DNA of 64,000 bases, taken from Rheinheimera aquimaris. GTDB lineage: Bacteria > Pseudomonadota > Gammaproteobacteria > Enterobacterales > Alteromonadaceae. The notes below the pieces were generated by a model. It ran no database searches and was not told the DNA's origin. It worked only from the letters and a program-made list of their open reading frames with translations. A program made the translations under genes and the position numbers. The DNA lies in NCBI RefSeq assembly GCF_020531985.1, contig NZ_JAJAVQ010000002.1:682001-746000 (forward strand). Reading direction: 5' to 3'. This document shows positions 17,750-25,454 of the stretch, one piece after another; position 1 is the stretch's first letter; each line of letters begins with the position of its first letter.

Positions 17750-18208
17750 TCAGATATCTTCCAGCCGATTGGCGCCGTGCATCATCTGCTGTGATTCATT
17801 CACTTCCAGGTCCCGCACTTCTGCCAGTAATTCCTGCATTTTCGGCGGGTGGCTGCGGTCATACAGGTTCTGATACAGCAAGATAATAAGTTGATGCTGT
17901 TTTTCGACTTCGGTGATGATTTCAGTGGTGCTCATCAGCGCAAAGTCCTCATCACAAGCGGCATCCACCATCAATGGGTGCCGGTCCAGATGCTCGGTAC
18001 ACCAGGTGTTAAGCGCTTTGTCTTCCCCCTGATGTTTGAAGCCCAGCACACAGGCTGCCAGGCGCAATTCTTTATCTGCCAGATAGTCCAGTAACATACC
18101 CGAGCGCTCATTTTTCTGCAGGTGGGCACATTGCCGGAAACACTGCGACAAGTGCAGGTGATAGCCTGACGTCCAGTCCAGTAAGTCCCTGAATGACTCA
18201 ACGCGCAT
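17750..18208 (-). CDS. Unrecognised all-helical protein
   Basis: A 152-residue soluble protein with no signal peptide that I cannot name with certainty. It looks like a long-helix bundle: helices near 5-28, 35-60, 67-85, 88-120 and 122-150. Histidines at 17, 19, 59, 73, 77 and 107 and several acidic residues are reminiscent of ferritin-like or hemerythrin-like bundles, but no paired ExxH motifs are evident, so a di-iron site is not supported. It ends MMHGANRLEDI. Its neighbours, a stress-type DJ-1 protein and a solute-binding protein, give no clear role. Confidence 0.6.
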   Translation of the reverse strand: MRVESFRDLLDWTSGYHLHLSQCFRQCAHLQKNERSGMLLDYLADKELRLAACVLGFKHQGEDKALNTWCTEHLDRHPLMVDAACDEDFALMSTTEIITEVEKQHQLIILLYQNLYDRSHPPKMQELLAEVRDLEVNESQQMMHGANRLEDI

Positions 18209-18310
18209 AAATCCTCCTTACCGTATTTGTCAGGGAAGTGCTTTGTTAAAGCTATGCAAAGATGGGGCCGGTATGTAAAGTGCCGACTGAGCAGATGCGG
18301 CAGCGGGTTG

Positions 18311-18967
18311 TTAGTGGGATGCCTCAGTAGTCAGAGCCAGTTGTTCACTCAGAGCAGGAATAAGAGGGTAGAGAGACTGATTGACAACATGGCATATGGT
18401 GTAATCTGCGACTGTTTGCCAGACAACTTGCGTCTCGGGTGCCGTGTCTAAAAAACTCTCGGCGGTGCGACTATCCTCCAGCACGATATCAACCCGGCCT
18501 TGCAGCATCAGACCAAAGGCTTGCTCGTCATTGGCGACAGTGATCCTTTTGCCGGAAAAGTCCTGTAACTCTGCCATTTTAAAACCACGGATATGGCTTA
18601 TTAACAGATCATGGCGTTCACGCCAGTCAATCAGGGTAACGGCTGATAAACTGTATGCATTAAGGCTAAGTTTATCCAGGGCGACCGGCACCACCTGCAA
18701 AGCCGGATCAGTATCATCCAGCTGGCAAATACGAAATAAGTCAGCTTCTATGTCGCCTTCACGCAACAAGTGCAAACGCCGCTGCGACGGTAGCTCAACA
18801 AATTGCGGTTGGTACCCCAGCTGCAGATAGGCAGTGCTTACCTGCTGCTGAATTTTCTGTCTCAGGGCTGTATCACCCAATGGCATGCCAATTCGTACCG
18901 GTTGTGCAAGTACACAACAACAGATTGCGGCTAAAGCAAGGAGTAGAACAGACACTGTTATTTTCAC
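18311..18967 (-). CDS. Periplasmic solute-binding protein, family 3-like
   Basis: A 218-residue exported protein: signal peptide (MKITVSVLLLALAAICCCVL) then the two-lobe periplasmic binding fold, with recognisable steps VRIGMPLGD, FVELPSQRRLHLLREGDIEADLF and a second lobe with VANDEQAFGLMLQGRVDIVLED. It starts with GTG at 18967 because the nearby upstream ATG is followed directly by a stop. No ABC permease or ATPase gene is adjacent. Such orphan binding proteins occur widely in this bacterial group; ligand unknown. It resembles the one at 46658-47422. Confidence 0.72.
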   Translation of the reverse strand: MKITVSVLLLALAAICCCVLAQPVRIGMPLGDTALRQKIQQQVSTAYLQLGYQPQFVELPSQRRLHLLREGDIEADLFRICQLDDTDPALQVVPVALDKLSLNAYSLSAVTLIDWRERHDLLISHIRGFKMAELQDFSGKRITVANDEQAFGLMLQGRVDIVLEDSRTAESFLDTAPETQVVWQTVADYTICHVVNQSLYPLIPALSEQLALTTEASH

Positions 18968-19048
18968 ATGGCAACCCGGGTACGACAGATATCGTCAGTA
19001 TAGCCAATAGATATTGACGCTCTGCAGTTTTGCATGCGCAGACCTGGC

Positions 19049-19639
19049 TTAGCTGTCGTGCTTAAGTAAGCCAGATGCAAGCAATTTAAAAGCCTCGATG
19101 GCTTTAGGCATAACATCCTGCGGATTAGGGCTTGCAGCAATCCATAGCGCTGCATTGAGTGCGGCGCCGCTGAGTAACCGGGCTGCCGCTTCGGCATCCA
19201 CTGTTTTAATTACACCTTGGGCAATCAAACGCTCTATTGTGATGCGGGTAGCCTGCAAACAGCTGCTCTGGCTGGGCCATTGCGATGGATCGCCAAGTAC
19301 TGCAGGGCCATCAAGCAACACAATGCGCTGCACTTCAGGCTCTAATGCCATACGTATATACGCAGCACCTTCTGCCAGTAAAGCCTGAAACTCATCTTGC
19401 TCTTTTGCACCGATGGCATGCGCCCGCATTGCCATATCCGAATCTATTTGCTCCACCACTGCTGCCAGCAAGCCGCGTTTATCACCAAAGTTATGGTAAA
19501 GAGCGCCACGGGTTAAACCTGCATCGGCGGTTAGATCGTCCATCGATGCACCGGTGTAGCCCTTTTCTGCAAAGGCTTTTCGGGCAGCTGTTATTAACTT
19601 TGCCCGGTTATCGGCCATATTTTGAATACGCTTATTCAC
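19049..19639 (-). CDS. TetR-family regulator
   Basis: A 196-residue repressor with an N-terminal TetR helix-turn-helix (ASMDDLTADAGLTRGALYHN) and a helical ligand-binding domain. I start it at GTG 19639, preceded by GAGGG seven bases upstream; the ATG at 19618 has no ribosome site, and the ORF upstream of 19639 is the operator region, not protein. It is divergent from a RidA-family gene, and three copies of a palindrome lie between them, so it probably represses both itself and ridA/eamA. The inducer is unknown; EamA suggests a small metabolite. Confidence 0.88.
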   Translation of the reverse strand: MNKRIQNMADNRAKLITAARKAFAEKGYTGASMDDLTADAGLTRGALYHNFGDKRGLLAAVVEQIDSDMAMRAHAIGAKEQDEFQALLAEGAAYIRMALEPEVQRIVLLDGPAVLGDPSQWPSQSSCLQATRITIERLIAQGVIKTVDAEAAARLLSGAALNAALWIAASPNPQDVMPKAIEAFKLLASGLLKHDS

Positions 19640-19661
19640 GTTAGTACCCTCAACGTTACAC

Positions 19662-19728
19662 ACATACGTCGCGTATATTAAATTGACATACGCCTCGTAT
19701 GTTATTATCTTATATACGCAGCGTATGT
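19662..19728. promoter_or_regulatory. Three tandem palindromic operators
   Basis: Three 17-base sites with pattern AYATACG-N3-CGTATRT occur at 19662-19678, 19686-19702 and 19712-19728. The middle one is a perfect 7-3-7 palindrome; each outer one has a single mismatch between arms. Centres are 24 and 26 bases apart. They fill the space between the divergent TetR and RidA genes, as expected for the TetR protein's own binding sites. Confidence 0.85.
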
Positions 19729-19813
19729 ATAGCAGAAAGCCATACCGATTGTGAAGAGCAGCAACGCGCCGTTGTTGATATCTGTTGTAAAACACTAACC
19801 TGAGGTAAAAATT

Positions 19814-20206
19814 ATGTCTAAACGCGAAGCTATTTTCCCGGCCAACCGCCATGCCCTGTACGAAGAGCATGGCTATTCAGCAGCTATCCGCTCTGGTGAT
19901 CTGTTATTTGTCTCCGGCCAGGTTGGTAGCCTGCCGGATGGTAGCCCGGAGCCGGATTTTACCCGTCAGGTTGAACTGGCTTTTGATAATCTGCAAGCCA
20001 CACTGGCGGCAGCCGGCTGCACACTGGATGATATTGTCGATATCACCACCTTTCATACCGATCCGCAAAACCAGTTCGATAGCATTATGCAGGTAAAACA
20101 GAAAGTATTTCCGATTAAACCTTATCCAAACTGGACCGCCGTTGGCGTAACCTGGTTAGCAGGCTTTGATTTTGAGATAAAAGTGATTGCCCGTATCCCG
20201 CATTAA
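19814..20206 (+). CDS. RidA-family enamine/imine deaminase
   Basis: A 130-residue cytosolic protein of the RidA/YjgF family. Typical elements are present: SGDLLFVSGQVG, the helix QVELAFDNLQATLAAAGCTL and the C-terminal VIARIP with the arginine that holds the substrate carboxylate in active RidA proteins. RidA hydrolyses reactive enamine/imine intermediates such as 2-aminoacrylate; many paralogs act in specific catabolic routes. TGAGG precedes the ATG. Control by the divergent TetR and linkage to an exporter suggest a specialised paralog rather than the housekeeping one. Confidence 0.88.
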   Translation: MSKREAIFPANRHALYEEHGYSAAIRSGDLLFVSGQVGSLPDGSPEPDFTRQVELAFDNLQATLAAAGCTLDDIVDITTFHTDPQNQFDSIMQVKQKVFPIKPYPNWTAVGVTWLAGFDFEIKVIARIPH

Positions 20207-20286
20207 GCCGTGCGGGCATTGCTTAATGCATAGTACTGACATTTAGTGATAGCCTGTGGTCGTTCAATCACTTACCGAGATATCTG

Positions 20287-21135
20287 ATGTTGAATATCCG
20301 TGCTGTGTTATTAACCATCCTGGCCTTACTTGCCTTTGCGGGTAATTCTGTACTGTGCCGCATGGCATTGGCCCATACCAGCATGGATGCTGCCAGTTTT
20401 ACAACGGTAAGGTTGTTATCCGGCGCTTTAATGTTGTGGCTGCTGGTCGTGCTGCGCCAAGGTGCGCCACAAGTGCAGGGCAGCTGGTTGTCCGCATTGG
20501 CACTGTTTGTTTATGCCGCTGGGTTTTCCTTTGCTTATCTTCAACTGAATACTGGTATCGGTGCGCTTATTCTGTTTGGCGCAGTTCAAAGTGGCATGAT
20601 TGGCTATGGTTTGTGGCGTGGCGAGCGGTTCTCTGCCCGGCAATGGCTGGGGTTGTTAATGGCTTGTGCGGGTTTAACCGGCTTATTGCTACCAGGGTTG
20701 TCGGCGCCGCCGCTAATGGGATCAATGCTGATGCTGACAGCGGGTTTTGCCTGGGCAGTATATTCACTGCGTGGTAAAGGTGCAGCCAATCCGTTACAGG
20801 TTACCGCCGGTAATTTTATCCGCACCTTACCGATGACACTGCTGCTTAGCGTTGTCTTATTCGGGCAGTTGTCGTTCGATAATAACGGCATGTTGTACGC
20901 AGTGTTATCCGGCGCGCTGACATCTGGCGTAGGTTATGCCATCTGGTACAGCGTTTTACCACAGCTCAAAGCCACTATTGCAGCTACGGTGCAGTTAACG
21001 GTGCCAGTACTGGCTGCGATTGCCGGCATACTGATATTGAGTGAACCGCTGACACAGCGTCTTATATTAGCGTCTGTAGCCATTTTAGGGGGTATAGCAC
21101 TGGTGGTGTTAACACCGGTACGGCGGATAAAATAA
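20287..21135 (+). CDS. EamA/DMT-family transporter
   Basis: A 282-residue inner-membrane protein with ten hydrophobic helices in two EamA repeats (roughly 1-135 and 145-280). Hallmarks are FAGNSVLCR near the start and the second-repeat YAIWYSVLPQLKATIAA. The family exports amino acids, metabolites or drugs; the substrate cannot be read from the sequence. It lies 80 bases after ridA on the same strand and may be co-transcribed under the TetR operators. A bidirectional terminator follows. Confidence 0.88.
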   Translation: MLNIRAVLLTILALLAFAGNSVLCRMALAHTSMDAASFTTVRLLSGALMLWLLVVLRQGAPQVQGSWLSALALFVYAAGFSFAYLQLNTGIGALILFGAVQSGMIGYGLWRGERFSARQWLGLLMACAGLTGLLLPGLSAPPLMGSMLMLTAGFAWAVYSLRGKGAANPLQVTAGNFIRTLPMTLLLSVVLFGQLSFDNNGMLYAVLSGALTSGVGYAIWYSVLPQLKATIAATVQLTVPVLAAIAGILILSEPLTQRLILASVAILGGIALVVLTPVRRIK

Positions 21136-21160
21136 AAACCCCCGCTTTAGCAGGGGTTTT
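21134..21160. terminator. Bidirectional rho-independent terminator
   Basis: AAAACCCC and GGGGTTTT flank a short CGCTTTAGC-A centre; A-runs and T-runs on both sides let it serve the convergent EamA and S10 peptidase genes. Confidence 0.85.
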
Positions 21161-21176
21161 AAGTGCTTTTTAACGT

Positions 21177-22679
21177 TTAGTACTTGGCTGCCACACCTTC
21201 AGCAGGCAAAGCACCCAGAATAAACTCACGCAGGTCGTCGTTTGATTTTTTCAGATCTTCGCGTCGCAGGTACATCATATGACCACTGCGGTAACCTTTA
21301 AAACTCAGGCGGTGTTTCATTTTGCCGCTGGGGTCTAACTGCCACATATTGTATTTGGCATCGAAATAGTTGGTCGCACCGTCATAGTAGCCAGATTGTG
21401 TCATCACTTTCAGGTAAGGGTTTTGTGCCATTGCCTGGCGCAGATTCTCGCCGGTATTGTCGTCACTTCTGTCCCACGGGTGTACCGGGCCGAACATGTT
21501 GTATTTAATGTCAGTTTTGTAGTTAAGTTCATCACGCAGGTAGTGATTAATCGCTGGTGTAAAAGAATGCAGCCAGGATGTCAGCTCTGCGTTGTAATCC
21601 GGCCGGTCACCGGCGTCGCTTTTGTCGATACCTAAATAGCGCGAATCAAGCCGGCCAACGGTCTGGCCGCGGTCACGCAATAATTCTTTCCAGAAATAGC
21701 GGGTTGGAATATCCAGGTTATTTTGCAGTACAGCTTCTACTGACAAGCCTGAGTATGTGGCAACCTGTTGTGCAATGCGCTGCTTTTCGTCGCTGCTGAT
21801 CGCGTTACCTTTAGCCAATGCTGGCAGGTATTGATTCAGCGTAAAGTCTTCCACCTCTGGCAGGACATCATACAAATCTTTTTGCTGCAGTTCAGTCGCA
21901 AGTTTCTTGTGATACCAAGCGGTGGCGGCAAAATACGGCAGGCGGTTGGCCGCTTCTACCGGGCCTTCGCGCTTAATACCCAGCTCGGTCGGCGATACCA
22001 GGATCACGCCATTTAAATACAGCCATTGCTGGTTTTGCAGCGCCAGTGCCAGGCCGGAAACACGGGTGGTACCATAGCTTTCGCCAATCAAGAATTTTGG
22101 TGACTGCCAGCGCTCATTGCGGGTGACAAACGTATTGACCCACTCAGCCAGATACTTTACGTCGGCATTAACGCCGAAGAACATTTTTTGCTGCTGATCT
22201 TTAGACGGCATTTTACCGTCTTTACCCGGCAGAACCCGTGAGTAACCGGTATTGACCGGGTTAACAAACACTATGTCGGCGACATCCAGTACTGAATAAG
22301 GGTTGGTTTTCACGCCATACGGCTGCAGCGGGTAGCCTTCATCATCAATGATCAGCGATTTCGGGCCGGTGTAGGCAACATGCATCCAGACAGACGCTGA
22401 ACCCGGGCCACCGTTAAATGAAATCAGCAGTGGCCTTTTGCTACGATCTTTAATGTCACTGCGCTGGTAATAAGTATAAAACAGCGTAGCGGTTGGGTTG
22501 CCTTCTTCATCCCATACCGGTTGGGTGCCGGTGGTGGCTGTGTAGCCGAAGCGTTTACCATTTACTTCAGTTTTGTGTTCGGTAACCACTTTACTGTCAA
22601 TTTCTATCTGGCGCTCTGTCGCCAATACAGCCGTGCTGCTTAGCAAGAACAGCAGCGCGAACGATTTAAGTAGCTGCAT
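21177..22679 (-). CDS. Exported S10 serine carboxypeptidase
   Basis: A 500-residue exported peptidase. Signal peptide to about residue 20; the S10 oxyanion motif NGGPG at 89-93; the nucleophile Ser201 in GESYGTTR; Asp in SGYYDGATN and His in YRSGHMMYLR complete the triad. S10 enzymes remove C-terminal residues at acid pH; bacterial periplasmic versions are common in peptide-eating marine and freshwater gammaproteobacteria. GAGGATCTT precedes the ATG. Together with the S9 and M16 peptidases in this window it suggests use of external peptides as food. Confidence 0.92.
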   Translation of the reverse strand: MQLLKSFALLFLLSSTAVLATERQIEIDSKVVTEHKTEVNGKRFGYTATTGTQPVWDEEGNPTATLFYTYYQRSDIKDRSKRPLLISFNGGPGSASVWMHVAYTGPKSLIIDDEGYPLQPYGVKTNPYSVLDVADIVFVNPVNTGYSRVLPGKDGKMPSKDQQQKMFFGVNADVKYLAEWVNTFVTRNERWQSPKFLIGESYGTTRVSGLALALQNQQWLYLNGVILVSPTELGIKREGPVEAANRLPYFAATAWYHKKLATELQQKDLYDVLPEVEDFTLNQYLPALAKGNAISSDEKQRIAQQVATYSGLSVEAVLQNNLDIPTRYFWKELLRDRGQTVGRLDSRYLGIDKSDAGDRPDYNAELTSWLHSFTPAINHYLRDELNYKTDIKYNMFGPVHPWDRSDDNTGENLRQAMAQNPYLKVMTQSGYYDGATNYFDAKYNMWQLDPSGKMKHRLSFKGYRSGHMMYLRREDLKKSNDDLREFILGALPAEGVAAKY

Positions 22680-22869
22680 AAGATCCTCGGATTTCTCTGG
22701 TTATTATCATTTTGGCCTGTTCTGTTTAACGTAAAAACGTACACAATTCAAAGCAGTTGAGACCAGCAAACGAAAAAACGCTGCCATGTACTGTAGCTAA
22801 AGCGGGAAGCGAAACAAGTTAATAACGCGAATTGTTATCAGTAGTATGTTATTGAAAATAAACAAAATT

Positions 22870-22898
22870 TTGCTTTTGCTGTTGGTTTGGGCTACACT
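22870..22898 (+). promoter_or_regulatory. Probable sigma70 promoter of the bacterioferritin pair
   Basis: TTGCTT and TACACT with a 17-base spacer, ending 38 bases before the first bacterioferritin start. I see no good Fur box in the 257-base gap upstream. Confidence 0.6.
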
Positions 22899-22936
22899 TT
22901 GCAGCATATTTTAGGCCGGACAAAAAGGGTCATGTT

Positions 22937-23410
22937 ATGAAAGGTAACCCGCAGGTGCTGTCAAAACTCAATGAAGTGCTGACAGCCGAATTAACTTCTA
23001 TTAATCAGTATTTTCTGCACGCACGCATCTATAAAAACTGGGGCTTAAAAGCGCTGAATGATGTGTGCTACAAAAAGTCGATTAAAGACATGAAGCAGGC
23101 GGATGAGCTGATTGAACGCATCTTAATGCTGGAAGGGTTACCGAATTTACAGGCACTTGGCAAATTACGCATTGGTGAAGACACCCCAGAGATGCTGCTG
23201 TGTGATATGGAGTTTCAAACCGAGCAGCTGCCACTGCTGAAGGCAACGATTGCGCTGTGTGAAGCCGAGCAGGATTATGTCAGCCGCGATATTCTGACTG
23301 AAATTCTCGAATATGAAGAAGAGCACCTGGATTGGCTGGAAACCCAGCAGCACCAAATCAGTACTATGGGGCTGGCGAATTATCTGCAAGCTCAGCTGGG
23401 AGGCGAATAA
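22937..23410 (+). CDS. bfr: Bacterioferritin, heme-binding subunit
   Basis: A 157-residue bacterioferritin, closely like the E. coli protein in length and sequence ([26 protein letters not shown] near the end). The heme ligand Met52 is kept. Of the six ferroxidase ligands of E. coli Bfr (E18, E51, H54, E94, E127, H130), E18, E127 and H130 remain, but residue 51 is Asp, 54 is Gln and 94 is Gln, so a normal di-iron centre is unlikely. The second bfr gene follows within three bases and has the opposite pattern. The two should form a mixed 24-mer in which this subunit supplies the heme. Confidence 0.92.
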   Translation: MKGNPQVLSKLNEVLTAELTSINQYFLHARIYKNWGLKALNDVCYKKSIKDMKQADELIERILMLEGLPNLQALGKLRIGEDTPEMLLCDMEFQTEQLPLLKATIALCEAEQDYVSRDILTEILEYEEEHLDWLETQQHQISTMGLANYLQAQLGGE

Positions 23411-23412
23411 TA

Positions 23413-23880
23413 ATGAAGGGCAATAAAAAAGTCATCGATGCGCTGAACCTGCTGCTGGCCAATGAACTGGCGGCGATGGATCAATATTTTATTCATTCGC
23501 GCATGTATCACGACTGGGGCTTACATAAGCTGTTTGAACGTATTGATCATGAATTTGATGATGAAAAAGGCCATGCGTCAGCATTAATTGAGCGCATTAT
23601 TTTCCTCGAAGGTGTGCCGGATATGACCAAACGTGATGCTATTCACGTTGGCCATGATGTGCCAACCATGCTGCAAAACGACTTGCAGGTTGAATACACC
23701 GTACAGAAGTTACTGAAACAGACAATGGCTCTGTGTGAGCAGGAACAGGACTATGTTACCCGAGCCATGCTGCAGCAATTGCTGGATGATACCGAAGTTG
23801 ATCACGCGCACTGGTTGGAGCAACAGCTTAACCTGATCAAACTGCTTGGCCTGCCCAATTACCTGCAATCTCAGATGTAA
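23413..23880 (+). CDS. bfr: Bacterioferritin, ferroxidase subunit
   Basis: A 155-residue bacterioferritin starting at ATG 23413, just after the first bfr stop; the longer ORF from 23332 overlaps the first gene and is not real coding. E18, E51, H54 and E94 are all present, and a Glu-x-x-His pair at 128-131 matches E127/H130 after a one-residue insertion, so the ferroxidase site is complete. The heme-ligand position 52 is Lys instead of Met, so it should not hold heme. It oxidises Fe(II) for storage, partnered with the heme-binding subunit encoded upstream. Confidence 0.92.
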   Translation: MKGNKKVIDALNLLLANELAAMDQYFIHSRMYHDWGLHKLFERIDHEFDDEKGHASALIERIIFLEGVPDMTKRDAIHVGHDVPTMLQNDLQVEYTVQKLLKQTMALCEQEQDYVTRAMLQQLLDDTEVDHAHWLEQQLNLIKLLGLPNYLQSQM

Positions 23881-23894
23881 GCAGACAACTGCTT

Positions 23895-24263
23895 TCAGTT
23901 GGCGTGAAAGCAGTATTTCAATTTAGCATGAAGCGCCGCCAGTTCGGCTTTGCCCTGTGGTTGGCGCTGATACAGCCGGGTCAGTGCCATCAGCGGCATA
24001 TATAACATATCCAGACAAAGCTGTTTTTGAAAAGCGCTGTGGTTAGCACATGTAGCGCCCTCTGCCAGCGTAAACAGCGCATAACGTAAGCACCATTCCT
24101 GTAGCAGGCTGTTACGCTGTAGCTCAAGTTGGGTCGCCAGCCGGCAACAGCAACCACAGTAATCGGATATCAGCCGATAGTAATCGCTGGTTACAGTGCC
24201 GTTTTGTTTAAGCTGGCGGCTTAAACGGCTGAAGTCCTGCCATAATGCTGTATCAAGCAACAT
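23895..24263 (-). CDS. Small helical Cys-rich protein, unrecognised
   Basis: A 122-residue soluble protein of unknown function, mostly helical, with eight or more cysteines, including the cluster C36-G-C38-C39-C40. No signal peptide is visible. GGAGGAG precedes ATG 24263, which decides the start over the upstream ATG at 24296. It follows the next listed gene by 22 bases on the same strand, and both lie divergent from sodA across a Fur box, so they are probably iron-regulated. The cysteine cluster could hold a metal or an Fe-S centre, but nothing proves it. Confidence 0.68.
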   Translation of the reverse strand: MLLDTALWQDFSRLSRQLKQNGTVTSDYYRLISDYCGCCCRLATQLELQRNSLLQEWCLRYALFTLAEGATCANHSAFQKQLCLDMLYMPLMALTRLYQRQPQGKAELAALHAKLKYCFHAN

Positions 24264-24285
24264 AAACTCCTCCGAACCTGACTGA

Positions 24286-24747
24286 TTAATGCACACTGGG
24301 TGATGCGGGCAGCATCGTTGCGCCGCTACTGGATGGGGTAGGCTGGGCTGATAACTGGCTTAAGCGGCATAGTTCCCGTCGCAGGTTACAGCTTTCTCTT
24401 AGCAGGGCTACGTTGGCCGGATGGGCTGAGGGTATTGTCTGCTGCAGCTGCTGTACCTGCGTCAAACTGCGGTTTAATGTACTCAGGCAGCGACGCCAGC
24501 GCTGTTGCCGGGCATAGGTTTCGGCCAGATTCTGAATGCTGATGGAAAAACAGATGATAAGCAACGTTATGCTGTCCTGGCCATGGTGGCTGTCTGCAGC
24601 CTGAATTTGCTGCTGGTAGTCTGGCCAGGCTTCGGCCAGCAGCAATGCGGCTTGCTGATACAGCGCTGCCGCCAGCTGAAAGTGTTCGTGGGCAAAAGCA
24701 CTGTTGGCTTGCCTGATCAGATGTTTCCACTGTTCAATCGTATCCAT
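24286..24747 (-). CDS. Small TPR-like helical protein, unrecognised
   Basis: A 153-residue cytosolic protein, helical for its first 135 residues, with TPR-like helix pairs (ANSAFAHEHFQLAAALYQQA; QNLAETYARQQRWRRCLSTL) and a Pro/Ser-rich tail. TPR-type proteins bind other proteins; the partner may be the Cys-rich protein encoded just downstream. GAGGTAAT precedes the ATG. Its start faces sodA across a 98-base gap that contains a near-perfect Fur box, so both directions are likely iron-repressed. Function unknown. Confidence 0.68.
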   Translation of the reverse strand: MDTIEQWKHLIRQANSAFAHEHFQLAAALYQQAALLLAEAWPDYQQQIQAADSHHGQDSITLLIICFSISIQNLAETYARQQRWRRCLSTLNRSLTQVQQLQQTIPSAHPANVALLRESCNLRRELCRLSQLSAQPTPSSSGATMLPASPSVH

Positions 24748-24802
24748 ATATTACCTCGCGAAACGGTTTGGCTAAATATGGCTTGTTTTTTTCATCAATG
24801 CA

Positions 24803-24822
24803 AATGATAATGATTATCAATT
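24803..24822. promoter_or_regulatory. Fur box between sodA and the divergent small genes
   Basis: AATGATAATGATTATCAATT contains GATAATGATTATC, a near-perfect match to the classical Fur consensus. It is placed to control both directions. Confidence 0.92.
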
Positions 24823-24845
24823 GATTTATTGTGGGAGTGACGCCT

Positions 24846-25454
24846 ATGAACTTTACCTTACCGGCATTACCTTACGCTTATGATGCATTGGAACCTCATC
24901 TGGATGCGCTGACAATGGAAATTCATCACAGCCGCCATCATCAGACCTACGTCAATGGCTTAAATGCAGCGATAGAGGGCAGCGCTTATACTGATTGGTC
25001 GCTTGAGCGTTTACTGCGTGAAATTCAGGCGCTACCGCCTGAACTACAACCGGCGGTGCGCAACCATGGCGGTGGCCATGCGAACCACAGTTTATTCTGG
25101 CAGGTGATGGCTCCCGCTGGCGGCGGTGAGCCTGAAGGGCAGCTATCAGAGGCGATAGCGCAATGCTTTGGCAGCTTTGAGCAATTTAAACAGCAGTTTA
25201 TTCAGGCTGCACTTAGCCGTTTTGGCAGTGGCTGGGCCTGGTTAGTGCAGGACAGCGAGGGAGCTTTGCAGGTAACAAGCAGTGCCAACCAGGACAGCCC
25301 GTTAATGGATGGTTTAACACCGATACTGGGGCTGGATGTATGGGAGCACGCGTATTACCTCAGGTATCAGAATAAAAGGCCGGAATATGTCGGCGCATTT
25401 TTTAATGTGATTAACTGGCAGCAGGTTGCTGCCTGGTATCAGGCAGGTATATGA
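24846..25454 (+). CDS. sodA: Manganese-type superoxide dismutase
   Basis: A 202-residue cytosolic SOD. Metal ligands are His27, His81, Asp164 and His168 ([25 protein letters not shown]). The second-shell residues are those of the Mn type: Gly77 in GGGH and Gln149 in ANQDSP, as in E. coli SodA, rather than the Fe-type arrangement. GGGAG precedes ATG 24846. A Fur box just upstream means it should rise when iron is scarce, the usual logic for replacing FeSOD with MnSOD. It overlaps the ZIP gene by four bases. Confidence 0.93.
   Translation: MNFTLPALPYAYDALEPHLDALTMEIHHSRHHQTYVNGLNAAIEGSAYTDWSLERLLREIQALPPELQPAVRNHGGGHANHSLFWQVMAPAGGGEPEGQLSEAIAQCFGSFEQFKQQFIQAALSRFGSGWAWLVQDSEGALQVTSSANQDSPLMDGLTPILGLDVWEHAYYLRYQNKRPEYVGAFFNVINWQQVAAWYQAGI

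Noticed and set aside
19640-19870. Extended TetR protein from the ATG at 19870
   Set aside because: The extra 77 residues are encoded by the operator array and even overlap the start of ridA; GTG 19639 has a good ribosome site.
22680-22936. Fur box ahead of the bacterioferritin genes
   Set aside because: ACGCGAATTGTTATCAGTAG is AT-rich and faintly Fur-like, but too few positions match; only the promoter is claimed.
23332-23412. N-terminal extension of the second bacterioferritin
   Set aside because: It overlaps the first bfr gene in another frame, and the normal family N-terminus starts at ATG 23413.
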